Part shown: positions 45,461 to 54,489 of the stretch, piece by piece
How the letters are laid out: every line of letters starts with the position of its first letter
How positions within the stretch are numbered: position 1 is the stretch's first letter
Assembly: GCF_008761635.1 (NCBI RefSeq)
Contig: NZ_CP044344.1
Coordinates: 3,472,001 to 3,536,000, forward strand
Length of the DNA: 64,000 nt
Direction: 5' to 3'
DNA from: Nocardioides cynanchi
GTDB taxonomy: Bacteria; Actinomycetota; Actinomycetes; Propionibacteriales; Nocardioidaceae
Program-made: the position numbers and the translations under genes
Notes under the pieces: generated by a model
What the model was told of the DNA's origin: nothing
The model's database searches: none
What the model saw: only the letters and a program-made list of their open reading frames with translations

Positions 45461-46104
45461 GCCGTGGCCTCCTCGGCCTGCTGGGCCTGCGCTGCCGCGT
45501 TGTCACGACGCGTCAGCATGGCGGCGGTGATGAGCTCCGTGAGGATGCCGCGGAGCAGGATGACGACGAGGCCGACCAGGAGGTAACGGACGGCGAGGTC
45601 GCTGGTGTTGAGACCGAGCTGGGTGATCCCGCCCGCGATGCCGAGGTAGACGAAGAGCTCGCCTGCGTTGGCGTGCGGGAAGATGCCGGTGATCGGGTGC
45701 ACGAAGCTCACGGCGGAGTCGTAGAACGCCGGCTTGTACTTCTCGGGGAGGAACCGACCCATGGTGTAGGCCATCGGGTTGGTCAGGAAGAACACGGAGA
45801 GGACCGGGAGCACGAGGTACCGCACGGGGTACCACTGGATGCCGGGACGTCCTGCGGCCTCGCCGACCTTGTCGATGCGCTCCGGCCCGATCAGCCGGAT
45901 CAGCGCGTTGATCGCGGTCAGCAGCACGACCAGCAGCGGGATGATCCCGGTGACCAGGGCGAGGAAGAAGTCGCCGCCGGCCTGGAAGAGGCCGATGAAC
46001 CACGTTGCGGCATCGGCCAGCGCCCCGAAGAACCCGGTCGGTGGGTTCACCGTCGGGGCGGTGGTGGCCATCGGAATGGCAGCCGCCAGTTCTGTGAATG
46101 GCAT
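45457..46104 (-). CDS. srlA: PTS glucitol/sorbitol-type IIC component
   Basis: The 215-residue membrane permease has an N-terminal amphipathic region, then GFFGALADAATWFIGLFQ, LVTGIIPLLVVLLTAINALI, PVRYLVLPVLSVFFLTNPMAYTM and SFVHPITGIFPHANAGELF, the features of SrlA. The ATG at 46104 has CAGGAG five bases upstream; longer upstream extension in the frame is not family-like. It is the first transporter gene after gutM, with a 146-base gap. Confidence 0.92.
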   Translation of the reverse strand: MPFTELAAAIPMATTAPTVNPPTGFFGALADAATWFIGLFQAGGDFFLALVTGIIPLLVVLLTAINALIRLIGPERIDKVGEAAGRPGIQWYPVRYLVLPVLSVFFLTNPMAYTMGRFLPEKYKPAFYDSAVSFVHPITGIFPHANAGELFVYLGIAGGITQLGLNTSDLAVRYLLVGLVVILLRGILTELITAAMLTRRDNAAAQAQQAEEATA

Positions 46105-46250
46105 GATTGCTCCTGTCGAGTCGGCCCCCTCGGTGAAGGCACGTTCGTTTGATGCTTGCCTGGCATCTGAGGTGTAGCTCGAGCGGTGTCCGCTCGATCC
46201 TGCTTCGCTCGACGGGCGTGGGCTCCACCCCGCGTCCGTCGGGCGAGGTC

Positions 46251-46670
46251 TCATCCGGCGCTGGTCGGGACACCCCCTTCCGCGTCCCGCGTGGCCCGCT
46301 CGCGACCCTCGACGAAGAGCGTGGCGGCCTGGCGGGCTGCCTCGCGCTGCTGACGGGTCAGGGCGGGGATCTCACGGTCGCTCCCGAGGCGACGAAGAGT
46401 CTGGCCGCACGCGCCCGGGAGGGCGCGAGCGCGGGCGAAGGTGGTCAGCCCCTGGAGGGTGATCGCGTCGACGACGGTGTCGCGCTCGTCCACCGCGATC
46501 GCGACGAAGGCGCGACCGCCGCGGTAGCGCTTGCCGCCGGCGCCGACGCTGACCGTGCCCTGGGCGCGCAGGGCGACGACGGCCTTGTTGAACGCGGTCG
46601 CCTGGTGGAAGCTGAAGTAGAGCTGCACCATCCATCCGGCGACGACTGCGGCAATGATCGCGAACCACAT
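46251..46670 (-). CDS. gutM: GutM-type glucitol operon accessory regulator
   Basis: The 139-residue protein starts with a single membrane helix (MWFAIIAAVVAGWMVQLYFS), followed by FHQATAFNKAVVALRAQGTV and GRAFVAIAVDERDTVVDAI, as in GutM/SrlM activators of sorbitol operons. In E. coli GutM activates the srl operon by an unclear mechanism. Its ATG overlaps the SorC stop (TGATG), so the two regulators are coupled. Confidence 0.88.
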   Translation of the reverse strand: MWFAIIAAVVAGWMVQLYFSFHQATAFNKAVVALRAQGTVSVGAGGKRYRGGRAFVAIAVDERDTVVDAITLQGLTTFARARALPGACGQTLRRLGSDREIPALTRQQREAARQAATLFVEGRERATRDAEGGVPTSAG

Positions 46671-47653
46671 CAGAGCGTGCTCCTCTTCTCGTCGCTGGTC
46701 CGAGCGGCGCTCAGGACGCTGCGGGCCAGGCTCTCGTCACACACCAGCGAGTCGATCAGCCGGCCGTTCAGGGCGCCGAGGACCCCCGGCGCCTTGGCGC
46801 GGCCGTGGGCCACGCCGATCACGTGGGGGATCGACACGAGGTCGTCCAGGGTGGCGCCGACGATGCGGTCGTCGACCGCACCCTTGATCCGGGTGCCCTG
46901 CTCGTCGTAGTACCGCGCAGCGATGTCGCCGACCGGGTGGGCGTCCCAGAACTCCTGGCGCTCGGCGGGGCTGAGCCGCATCGAGTCCAGGATCGCCGCG
47001 GAGGACCCGACGGTCGGGGTGCCGATGCCGACCATGGCCAGGTCGGCCCGGCCGGCCTCGGCGACCGCTTCGGCGATCGAGGGCTCGGCCATCAGGGCCT
47101 GGCGCACGGCCGGGGACTCGACGGTCGCCGGCGCGTGCAGGAAGCGGTACTGCGCACCCAGGCGTACGGCGAGCTCCCGGACCAGCTCCTGGCCGCTGAT
47201 CTCGTTGCTGATCGCGGACAGGCCGCCGACCAGCTGGACCAGGCTGAGCTGGTGGAAGGCCTGCTCGGAGGTCGTCGCGTAGACCGCGGACTGGAGCGCG
47301 TGCCCCCACGAGATGGCGACGGTCATGGAGTCCTTGAGGCTCTCCAGCAGCAGTCGCGCGGCCTGCCGACCGACCTGGTCCTCGGTGCGCTGGCCGGACC
47401 GCGCCACGTGGGCCACGCGTACGTCCTGGAGGCCGAACCTGGCAGAGAGCTCCTCCTCGAGCGGCTCGACCCGGCCGGCCGGGTCGTGGATCCGGAACTC
47501 GACGATGCCCTGGCTCTGGGCCTCGGTCAGCATCCGCGACACGTTCGACCGGCTGGTGCCCAGGGCGTCGGCGACCTCGGCCTGCGACCGCCCCTCGAGG
47601 TAGTACAGGCGCGCGGCCGCGACCAGGGTGGCCGGGTCTCGGTTCGCGGGCAT
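46670..47653 (-). CDS. SorC-family sugar-binding transcriptional regulator
   Basis: The 327-residue regulator has an N-terminal HTH (GRSQAEVADALGTSRSNVSR) and a C-terminal sugar-phosphate-binding domain with the VAISWGHALQSAV and MVGIGTPTVGSSA motifs. It should sense a phosphorylated polyol made by the adjacent PTS. Of the candidate starts, ATG at 47653 is preferred because AGAGG lies five bases upstream. Its promoter is at 47695-47724. It is 76 bases downstream of the E2 gene. Confidence 0.92.
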   Translation of the reverse strand: MPANRDPATLVAAARLYYLEGRSQAEVADALGTSRSNVSRMLTEAQSQGIVEFRIHDPAGRVEPLEEELSARFGLQDVRVAHVARSGQRTEDQVGRQAARLLLESLKDSMTVAISWGHALQSAVYATTSEQAFHQLSLVQLVGGLSAISNEISGQELVRELAVRLGAQYRFLHAPATVESPAVRQALMAEPSIAEAVAEAGRADLAMVGIGTPTVGSSAAILDSMRLSPAERQEFWDAHPVGDIAARYYDEQGTRIKGAVDDRIVGATLDDLVSIPHVIGVAHGRAKAPGVLGALNGRLIDSLVCDESLARSVLSAARTSDEKRSTL

Positions 47654-47694
47654 TATCACCTCTGTGCACTCAATGATTCACAAACGTTCGGGTA

Positions 47695-47724
47695 GTTGTA
47701 CCGTTGTGACGCAGGTCACGTCAA
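47695..47724 (-). promoter_or_regulatory. Promoter of the SorC-PTS operon
   Basis: TTGACG (47724-47719), an 18-base spacer and TACAAC (47700-47695) form a recognisable -35/-10 promoter, unusual in this window of -10-only promoters. It begins just after the E2 stop codon. The leader up to the ATG at 47653 is about 35 bases and contains TGCACTCAATGATTCAC, a possible operator. Confidence 0.55.
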
Positions 47725-47729
47725 GGGTT

Positions 47730-48944
47730 TCAGCCCAGGTATCGGACGATTTCGTCGAGCAGGGCGGCGCCGTGGGCGCCGTCGGCGATCCGGTGGTCGA
47801 CGGTGAGGCCGGCCTCGAGCGTGAGCGCGAGCCCCACCCCGCCGGGCACCGCCACCGGACGACGTCGGATCGAACCCAGGGCCAGCACGCTTCCCTGGGG
47901 CGGCGTGAGCAGCGCGTTGAAGCGGTCCACGCCGAGGCCGCCCAGGTTGGACAGGGAGGCGTTGGCCACGGCCATGTACGCCGGGTCGACCTTGCCGGTC
48001 TGCGCGGCCTGCACGACCGCCCGGAGCTCGCGGTCGCGGTCGGCGGCCTCGCCCAGGTCGGGCTCGACGAACGTCGGCACCAGCAGGCCTCGGTCGGTCG
48101 CCACCGCCAGCGCCACGGCCGGCGGGCCGGGCTCGGTGGGACCGCCGTCCTCCCAGCGGGACAGCAGCTCCGGCACGGCCCGCAGGCCGGCGGCGTAGGC
48201 CCGCAGGAGCACCGTGGTCCACGAGACGCCCGCCCGAGCGGCGTCGGCGGTGTCGAGACGGATCTCGCGCCAGACCGTGAACTGCGGGATCGCGGCGCTG
48301 GGGGTCATCGTGCGCGCGACCACCCGGCGTACGGCGGTACGACGGTCGGGGGAGGCCGGTGGCCGCGGTGCGGCGGCCGGCGGCGGTGTGGGTTCGGGTG
48401 CCACGGGAGCCGGGGCGGCCACCGCCGCAGCGGGCGCCGGACGGTCGGCCAACGCCTCCACGTCGGCGACCGTGACCAGACCGTCGGGACCGCTGCCGGT
48501 CACGGTTGCCAGGTCGAGGCTGTGAGCCAGCGCGAGGGCGCGGGCGCGGGGCACTGCCGCGACCGGGCGGTCGTCCGCCACCGGCTCCGGACCCGGTGCC
48601 TCCGGCTCCGGGACCACCGGTGCGGCCTCCGGCACGAGGTCCGGGGCAGCGGCGGGCGTCTCGTCGTCCGGCTCGAACAGGTCGCCGAGCATGTCGGTGT
48701 CCTCGTCGTCGCTCTCCACCCAGCCGATCGGCTCGCCGACGTCGACCATGCCCGAGTCGTGCACGATCTCGACCAGGGTGCCCGAGACGGTGCTCTCGAC
48801 CTCCATGTCGACCTTGTCGGTCATCACCTCGCACACCGGGTCGCCGGTGCGCACCTCGGCGCCCACCTCGACCAGCCAGGTCGAGACCTCGCCCTCGGTC
48901 ATGGTCATCGACATCTTGGGCATCCGGATGGGGCGGCGTGCCAT
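47730..48944 (-). CDS. 2-oxo-acid dehydrogenase E2 (dihydrolipoamide acyltransferase)
   Basis: The 404-residue E2 has a lipoyl domain (lipoylated Lys44 in MTDKVDMEVES), an acidic/Pro-Ala linker, a peripheral-subunit-binding domain (about 134-168, PRARALALAHSLDLATV), another Ala/Pro linker and a catalytic domain with LTVDHRIADG (His384) at the C-terminus. It acyl-transfers from lipoate to CoA. The ATG at 48944 overlaps the E1beta stop (TGATG). The linker length is typical, and only one lipoyl domain is present. No E3 gene is nearby. Confidence 0.93.
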   Translation of the reverse strand: MARRPIRMPKMSMTMTEGEVSTWLVEVGAEVRTGDPVCEVMTDKVDMEVESTVSGTLVEIVHDSGMVDVGEPIGWVESDDEDTDMLGDLFEPDDETPAAAPDLVPEAAPVVPEPEAPGPEPVADDRPVAAVPRARALALAHSLDLATVTGSGPDGLVTVADVEALADRPAPAAAVAAPAPVAPEPTPPPAAAPRPPASPDRRTAVRRVVARTMTPSAAIPQFTVWREIRLDTADAARAGVSWTTVLLRAYAAGLRAVPELLSRWEDGGPTEPGPPAVALAVATDRGLLVPTFVEPDLGEAADRDRELRAVVQAAQTGKVDPAYMAVANASLSNLGGLGVDRFNALLTPPQGSVLALGSIRRRPVAVPGGVGLALTLEAGLTVDHRIADGAHGAALLDEIVRYLG

Positions 48945-49939
48945 CAGGACTCCTTGACCAGGGTCTGCGCCGCCTCGACGATGTCGGCCACCTGGGGTAC
49001 GACGGACCGCTCGAGCTGAGGCGCGTAGGGGATCGGGACATCGAGACCGCTGAGCCGCTTGATCGGGGCCAGCAGGCGGTACAGCGCCGGGGACTCGGCG
49101 ATCCTGGCGGCGAGCTCGGCGGTGTAGCCGACGTGGCCCGGAGCCTCCTGCACGAGCAGGGCGCGACCGGTGGTGGAGACGTCGTCGAGGATCGGCCCGG
49201 CATCCAGCGGCGTGAGGGTCCGGGGGTCGACCACGGAGATGTCGATGCCCTGCTCGGCGAGGACCTCGGCGGCCTCGAGCGCCCGGCTGACCATGATCCC
49301 GGTGGCCACGACGGTGACGTCGCGGCCCTGACGGCGTACGGCGGTGGTGCCGAGCGGGGTGCGGAAGGCCTCCTCGGCGACCGGCCCGGAGGTGCGGTAG
49401 AGCAGCTTGTGCTCCAGCACGATCACCGGGTTGGGGTCGTCGATGGCGGCCAGGAGCAGGCCCTTGGCATCCTCGGCGGTCGCCGGCATCACGACCTTGA
49501 GACCGGGCACGTGGGCGAACCACGCCTCCAGGCTCTGGGAGTGCTGGGCCGCGGCGCCGGTGCCCGAGCCCAGCGGCGCCCGCAGCACCAGCGGCACGTT
49601 GGCCGCGCCGCCGAGCATGAAGTGGATCTTGGCGGCCTGGTTGACGATCTGGTCCATCGCCTGGTTGGTGAAGTCGGAGAACTGGATCTCCACGATCGGG
49701 CGCATGCCGGCCAGCGCGGCGCCGACGGCGGCACCGACGATGCCGAGCTCGGAGATCGGGGTGTCGCGGATCCGCTCGCCGCCGAAGCGGCCGTAGAGGT
49801 CGCCGCTGACGCCGAAGGCTCCGCCGTACACGCCGATGTCCTCGCCGAGCATGAAGACGCGGTCGTCGGCGTCCATGGCCTGGCCGATGGCCTCGCGGAT
49901 GGCTTCGGCGTAGGTGATGACGCGGGTCTGGTCAGTCAT
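48944..49939 (-). CDS. 2-oxo-acid dehydrogenase E1 beta subunit
   Basis: The 331-residue protein is the transketolase C-terminal-type half of a heterotetrameric E1. Motifs are [20 protein letters not shown], the [22 protein letters not shown] loop split around the active site, [20 protein letters not shown] and [18 protein letters not shown]. It is closest in style to pyruvate or acetoin dehydrogenase E1beta. Fourteen bases separate it from the E1alpha stop, and its stop overlaps the E2 start. Confidence 0.94.
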   Translation of the reverse strand: MTDQTRVITYAEAIREAIGQAMDADDRVFMLGEDIGVYGGAFGVSGDLYGRFGGERIRDTPISELGIVGAAVGAALAGMRPIVEIQFSDFTNQAMDQIVNQAAKIHFMLGGAANVPLVLRAPLGSGTGAAAQHSQSLEAWFAHVPGLKVVMPATAEDAKGLLLAAIDDPNPVIVLEHKLLYRTSGPVAEEAFRTPLGTTAVRRQGRDVTVVATGIMVSRALEAAEVLAEQGIDISVVDPRTLTPLDAGPILDDVSTTGRALLVQEAPGHVGYTAELAARIAESPALYRLLAPIKRLSGLDVPIPYAPQLERSVVPQVADIVEAAQTLVKES

Positions 49940-49952
49940 GTCAGGGGCTCCT

Positions 49953-50927
49953 TCAGGCCTGGGCGAAGACGCTGTCGAGCAGGTCGGACGGGTCGGCGTC
50001 GGGGGCGGAGTTGGCCTCGCGGACCGCGGCGCGCAGAGTGGCCACCACCTCGTCGCGGACGGCGGCGACGTCCTCGGCGGTGAGCAGGCCGGCCTCGATG
50101 GCCTGGGCCTCGAAGTGCGGGATCGGGTCCTTCTCCTGCCACTCCGAGATCTCGTCGCGGGTGCGGTAGAGGTTCTTGTCGGACTTGCTGTGGCCCTTCC
50201 ACCGGTAGGTCACGTTCTCCAGCAGGGTCGGGCCCTCGCCGGCCCGGGCCCGGGCGACCGCCGTCTCCATGGCCTCGTAGACGGCGGGTACGTCGTTCCC
50301 GTCGACGGTGACGCCCGGGATGCCGTAGCCGGCGGCCTTCTCGGCGACGTGGTGGACCAGCATCGACTTCTCGGTGGAGAACGACATGCCGTACTTGTTG
50401 TTCTCGCAGATGAACACGACCGGCAGGTGCCAGATCGCGGCCAGGTTGACCGCTTCGTGGAACGCGCCCTCGTTGACCGCCCCGTCGCCGAAGAAGCAGG
50501 CGACCACGCGGTCCTCGCCCCGGAGCTTGTAGGCCAGGGCAGCGCCGGCGGCGATCGGGATGCCGCCCGCGACGATGCCGTTGGCGCCGAGGTTGTTGGT
50601 CTCGACGTCGGCGATGTGCATCGAGCCGCCACGGCCGCGGCAGTAGCCGGTCTCCTTGGCCAGGAGCTCGGCCATCATCCGGACCAGGTCGGCCCCCTTC
50701 GCGATGCAGTGCCCGTGACCGCGGTGGGTCGAGGTGATCGCGTCGGTCTCGCGCAGGGCGAGGCAGACGCCCGTCGGCGAGGCCTCCTGGCCGATGGACA
50801 GGTGCATGGTGCCGTGCATCAGGCCGCGCGCGAAGAGGTCGTCGACGGCCTCCTCGAAGCGGCGGATCTCCCACATTGTGACCAGGGTGGATCGGGCGGT
50901 GGCGGCGTCGGCGAGGGGATGAGGCAC
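49953..50927 (-). CDS. 2-oxo-acid (pyruvate/acetoin-type) dehydrogenase E1 alpha subunit
   Basis: Thiamine-diphosphate enzyme subunit that decarboxylates a 2-oxo acid or cleaves acetoin. The 324 residues contain [39 protein letters not shown] and the ThDP motif [20 protein letters not shown] ending in ENN. A GGAGAG site nine bases before GTG 50927 favours this start over the ATG at 50954, which lies inside the TGCACATATGTGCA palindrome. The [11 protein letters not shown] pattern is typical of AcoA-like enzymes, but pyruvate cannot be excluded. Confidence 0.92.
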   Translation of the reverse strand: MPHPLADAATARSTLVTMWEIRRFEEAVDDLFARGLMHGTMHLSIGQEASPTGVCLALRETDAITSTHRGHGHCIAKGADLVRMMAELLAKETGYCRGRGGSMHIADVETNNLGANGIVAGGIPIAAGAALAYKLRGEDRVVACFFGDGAVNEGAFHEAVNLAAIWHLPVVFICENNKYGMSFSTEKSMLVHHVAEKAAGYGIPGVTVDGNDVPAVYEAMETAVARARAGEGPTLLENVTYRWKGHSKSDKNLYRTRDEISEWQEKDPIPHFEAQAIEAGLLTAEDVAAVRDEVVATLRAAVREANSAPDADPSDLLDSVFAQA

Positions 50928-50947
50928 GGGGATCGACTCTCCTGATC

Positions 50948-50961
50948 TGCACATATGTGCA
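50948..50961. promoter_or_regulatory. Perfect palindromic operator candidate upstream of E1 alpha
   Basis: TGCACATATGTGCA is a perfect 14-bp palindrome lying 21-34 bases before the E1alpha GTG. It falls where the transcription start would be if GATAGT (50971-50966 on the minus strand) is the -10. A related TGCACTC...TTCAC sequence lies in the SorC operon leader, so the same regulator could bind both, but the match is partial. Confidence 0.55.
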
Positions 50962-51123
50962 ACTATCACTCACGTTTGTCCAGAGGGTAGGTGACGGGGG
51001 TCACGCTGGCAAGAGCCCCGACCCAGAAAGTTGCCCGAGGCAGCGCACACCCGTGCGGGTCGGCCCAGTCGGATGGGGAGGGGCACGAGCGCCGCAGCTC
51101 CGCCCGGCGAGATGGCCTCGGGG

Positions 51124-51618
51124 TCAGTGCACGAGAGCGGTGGCGATCGCCGCGACACCCTCACCGCGACCGGTCAGGCCGAGACCGTCCGTGGTGGTGG
51201 CGCCGAGCGACACGGGGGCACCGACCGCCGCGGAGAGCGCCGCGACGGCCTCGTCCCGGCGGGCGCCGAGCCGGGGCCGGTTCCCGATCACCTGGACGCT
51301 GACGTTGCCGATCTCGAACCCGGCGGCCCGGACCCGGGCCGCGGTCTCGGTCAGCAGCGCGACGCCGGACGCACCGGCCCATGCGGGCTCCGCCGTACCG
51401 AAGTTGCTCCCCAGGTCGCCGAGTCCGGCGGCCGAGAGCAGGGCGTCGCACATGGCGTGCGCGCACACGTCGCCGTCGGAGTGGCCCTCGAGCCCCTGCG
51501 GCTCGTCGGGCCAGGCCAGGCCGGCCAGGTGGAGCGGCACCCCGTCGGCGAGACGGTGGACGTCGGTGCCGATGCCCGTTCGCGGACCGTAAGGAGTGGA
51601 GGCCACGGAGTCGATCAT
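51124..51618 (-). CDS. ispF: 2-C-methyl-D-erythritol 2,4-cyclodiphosphate synthase
   Basis: MEP-pathway enzyme of isoprenoid synthesis, 164 residues. GIGTDVHRL contains the zinc ligands Asp19 and His21; [19 protein letters not shown] contains the third ligand and substrate-binding residues, and [19 protein letters not shown] is the conserved C-terminus. It lies 196 bases upstream of the E1alpha start on the same strand, and 20 bases from the divergent molybdopterin oxidoreductase. In mycobacteria it directly follows ispD. Confidence 0.95.
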   Translation of the reverse strand: MIDSVASTPYGPRTGIGTDVHRLADGVPLHLAGLAWPDEPQGLEGHSDGDVCAHAMCDALLSAAGLGDLGSNFGTAEPAWAGASGVALLTETAARVRAAGFEIGNVSVQVIGNRPRLGARRDEAVAALSAAVGAPVSLGATTTDGLGLTGRGEGVAAIATALVH

Positions 51619-51638
51619 GCCCGAGACACAATCGGAGG

Positions 51639-53147
51639 GTGCGGACTTCGCGATGGCCCTGGCTGCTGGCCGGGTTGCTGGCCGGCCTGGCCGGCCTCGC
51701 CACCAGCTACCTGACCTCGGGCCTGCTGAACCTCCGCGGCAACCCGGTGACGCAGGTCGCCGAGCTGGTGATCAAGCTGACTCCGGGCAACGTCGCCGAG
51801 TCGGCGATCCAGGCCGTCGGGCACAAGGACAAGCCGCTGCTGGTGACCGGGGTCCTCGTCGTGCTCCTGCTCTGCTTCGCCGGGATCGGGCTGGCGGCAC
51901 GGCGCGCCACCGACTGGGGGATAGGCCTGTTCATCGTGCTGGGCGTCATCGGGCTGGTCGCGCAGCAGTCCCAGTTCAACCCCCCGGTCGCCGGCGTCCT
52001 GCCGATCCTGGTCGGAGTGCTGACCTGGACGGTCGTGCTCGCGCTGCTCGTCGCCCAGCTGCGACCGCGACCGTTCCTCGACGTCGACAACGGCCGTCGC
52101 TTCCTGCTCGGAGCTGCCGCGGTCGGGGTGGGCAGCGCGGTGGTGGGTGGCATCGGGTGGAGGGCCGGCGGTCGCCTGCGCAAGGTCGACGCGGCGCGGA
52201 GGTCGCTCACGCTCACCGGCGTGACTCCGCCGAAGGTGCCCGCCGGGACCGAGGTCGGGCTGGACGGCATCGAGGCGTGGGCGACGCCGGCTGGCCGCTT
52301 CTACCGGATCGACACCTCGCTGAGCCCGCCCGCGATCGCGCCGGCCGACTGGACGGTGCGGATCCACGGGATGGTCGACCACGAGCTGACGCTGACCTAC
52401 GACGACCTGCTCCGGCGCAAGCGGACCGAGGCGTGGGTGACCCTGAACTGCGTCTCCAACACCGTCGGCGGCAACCTGATCAGCAACGGCTGGTGGAGCG
52501 GCGTACGCCTCCAGGACCTGCTCGACGAGGCCGGGGTCCAGGCCGGTGCCGACGCTCTCAAGCAGACCTCCGACGACGGGTGGACCTGCGGGACGCCGAT
52601 CTCGGCGGTCACCGACGGGCGCGACGCGATGCTGGCGATCGCGCTGAACGGCGAGCCCCTGCCCATCGAGCACGGCTTCCCGGTGCGGACGGTGGTGCCG
52701 GGGCTCTACGGCTACGTGTCGGCGTGCAAGTGGGTGCGCGACATCGAGGTCACGACGTTCGACGCGTTCACGGCGTACTGGACCGAGCGGGGCTGGTCGG
52801 CCCAGGGCCCGGTCAAGCTCGCGTCGCGGATCGACGTACCCCGCAACGGGCACTCGGTCACCGCCGGGAAGGTGCGGGTCGGCGGGATGGCCTGGCAGCA
52901 GGACATCGGGATCCGCGCGGTCGAGGTGCAGCTCGACGCCGGGCCGTGGCAGCCGGCGCACCTGGGGCGGACCGAGCTCGACGACGCCTGGGTGCAGTGG
53001 GACGCGACCCTCGACGTGCCGTCGGGGAGCCACAGTCTCCGGGTGCGGGCCACCAACAAGAACGGCCAGGTGCAGACCGCGGTACAGGCCGCCCCGGCGC
53101 CGAACGGCGCCTCGGGCTGGCACACCATCTCCTTCCAGGCGGGCTAG
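51639..53147 (+). CDS. Membrane-anchored molybdopterin-dependent oxidoreductase (sulfite oxidase fold)
   Basis: A 502-residue protein with an N-terminal membrane part (about five helices, residues 8-170) and a sulfite-oxidase-type molybdopterin domain (about 220-385). The probable Mo-ligating cysteine is in [17 protein letters not shown]. The C-terminal region (about 400-502) is the Mo-co dimerisation domain. Electron acceptor and substrate are unknown. GTG at 51639 is six bases after CACAAT. It diverges from ispF with a 20-base gap. Confidence 0.88.
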   Translation: MRTSRWPWLLAGLLAGLAGLATSYLTSGLLNLRGNPVTQVAELVIKLTPGNVAESAIQAVGHKDKPLLVTGVLVVLLLCFAGIGLAARRATDWGIGLFIVLGVIGLVAQQSQFNPPVAGVLPILVGVLTWTVVLALLVAQLRPRPFLDVDNGRRFLLGAAAVGVGSAVVGGIGWRAGGRLRKVDAARRSLTLTGVTPPKVPAGTEVGLDGIEAWATPAGRFYRIDTSLSPPAIAPADWTVRIHGMVDHELTLTYDDLLRRKRTEAWVTLNCVSNTVGGNLISNGWWSGVRLQDLLDEAGVQAGADALKQTSDDGWTCGTPISAVTDGRDAMLAIALNGEPLPIEHGFPVRTVVPGLYGYVSACKWVRDIEVTTFDAFTAYWTERGWSAQGPVKLASRIDVPRNGHSVTAGKVRVGGMAWQQDIGIRAVEVQLDAGPWQPAHLGRTELDDAWVQWDATLDVPSGSHSLRVRATNKNGQVQTAVQAAPAPNGASGWHTISFQAG

Positions 53148-53338
53148 CCGCTCGACCCGGCCTTCCCGTAGAGGAGCACTTCGCCGGGCCGGGGCCGCAC
53201 GTGCGAGTACGACGCGCCGATCAGGCACGGCCGTCCCGTGGCGGGATCGGCGGTGACGATCAGGGCCTGGCGCGGGCCGTCCGGCGGACCTCCCGGCACT
53301 CCGCCGTGCATGAAGCTCGCCCCGGCCATCCAGATCAC
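53144..53338 (-). CDS. Possible small protein, 64 aa
   Basis: This short frame starts at GTG and ends at a TAG overlapping the stop of the oxidoreductase gene. Its third codon positions are almost all G or C, as in real genes here, and it contains a plausible beta-rich ALIVTADPATGRPCLIGASY segment. I see no ribosome site, promoter or family match, so it may be chance coding in GC-rich DNA. Confidence 0.35.
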   Translation of the reverse strand: MIWMAGASFMHGGVPGGPPDGPRQALIVTADPATGRPCLIGASYSHVRPRPGEVLLYGKAGSSG

Positions 53339-53381
53339 CCGGACGTGGACGACGTGCCCGGACGGGCACGGGTGGGGCCGG

Positions 53382-54383
53382 TCAGCGGACCTCGCCCCGC
53401 ACGAGCGCCGGGAGCACCTGGTCGTCGCGGTGGATCACGTAGACGAGGCCGCCCGCGCCGTCCAGCCAGGCGCGCTCGAAGCCGGCCCGGTCGTAGGTAC
53501 GGCGGACGCTGCGCTCGCTCGGCGCGGCAGGGTCGTTGGCGACGACGTCGCCGGCCGCGGTGAAGCCGCGGATCACCAGGAGGTGCCCGTCGGTGGCTCG
53601 GGTCGGGGCGCCGGGGAGGGCGCCGGGGCCGTAGGCGAGGCTGGCCACGAGCGGGATGCCGGCCTCGAGGAACGCCTCGGCGTCGCGCAGGTCGTGCAGG
53701 CGGGTCACGAACGCGCGGTCGGCCACGCTCGCCGCCCAGGCGGTGTTGAAGGACCAGTTGCCGGTGCCGTCGTACGCCCGGTCGAAGACCGCGTGGGCCG
53801 CGGCAGGGACGTCCGCCGGCTCGGTGTCGGTGCCCGGTGGCAGCCTGCCGAGATGCGCCAGCACCATCGAGACCGCCGTCGGCGAGCACCACCCGGTGCC
53901 GCCGACCTCGCTCCACCTCATCTGGCTCAGACGCGGCACGTCGAGCAGCCGTTCCACTCCCGCGGGCCGCGACGTGGTCGCCCGCACGGCGCCGCTGGAC
54001 ACCACCGCCCCGATCCGGGTCAGGGTGGGTGCCCGGCCGGCCGGTGAGGGATGCAGGGCGACCCGGAGCCGGTAGGCATCCGCGCCGCCGGTCGGCCGCC
54101 AGACGTCGGTGTCCACCTCGGGGTCGCCGCCGATGCTGGTCCGGTGGGCCGGCCTCCGGCCGGACGCCCACCGCCCCAGGCTGTGCCAGGTGCCGTCGTC
54201 GGGTGCCTGAGTGCTCACCTCGATCCAGCTGCCCCGTGGAGTCGTGGCCGCCCACGAAGCGACCAGGTCGTCGATCACGAAGCCCGGCTCGCACCACGGC
54301 GAGGTCCAGGAGCGCACACCGCCGGGGCGGCTGACCCGGCCGTCGGCGGGTGACCAGGCGTCGTACCGGATCCGGCGGGGCAC
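53382..54383 (-). CDS. C39-like cysteine peptidase family protein
   Basis: A 333-residue protein without a clear signal peptide. The N-terminal half is a beta-rich region (about 1-140), and the C-terminal half is a papain-like peptidase_C39_2 domain: the catalytic Cys is in GGTGWCSPTAVSMVLAHLG, the His in DGHLLVIRGF, and an Asp in VVANDPAAPSE. The same fold occurs in cleavage of double-glycine peptides and in bacterial toxins or processing enzymes; substrate unknown. GTG at 54383 is six bases after TATCGT. A GTGCC...GGCAC hairpin lies downstream. Confidence 0.8.
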   Translation of the reverse strand: MPRRIRYDAWSPADGRVSRPGGVRSWTSPWCEPGFVIDDLVASWAATTPRGSWIEVSTQAPDDGTWHSLGRWASGRRPAHRTSIGGDPEVDTDVWRPTGGADAYRLRVALHPSPAGRAPTLTRIGAVVSSGAVRATTSRPAGVERLLDVPRLSQMRWSEVGGTGWCSPTAVSMVLAHLGRLPPGTDTEPADVPAAAHAVFDRAYDGTGNWSFNTAWAASVADRAFVTRLHDLRDAEAFLEAGIPLVASLAYGPGALPGAPTRATDGHLLVIRGFTAAGDVVANDPAAPSERSVRRTYDRAGFERAWLDGAGGLVYVIHRDDQVLPALVRGEVR

Positions 54384-54489
54384 CCCACGACGATAGGCGA
54401 CGCGACCGCCCGTGCCGGCCTGCTCGCTGCGGCCGACCGCTCATCCGCGTCGAATCGGACGGTCCTCGCCGGACCCCTACGATTGGTGG

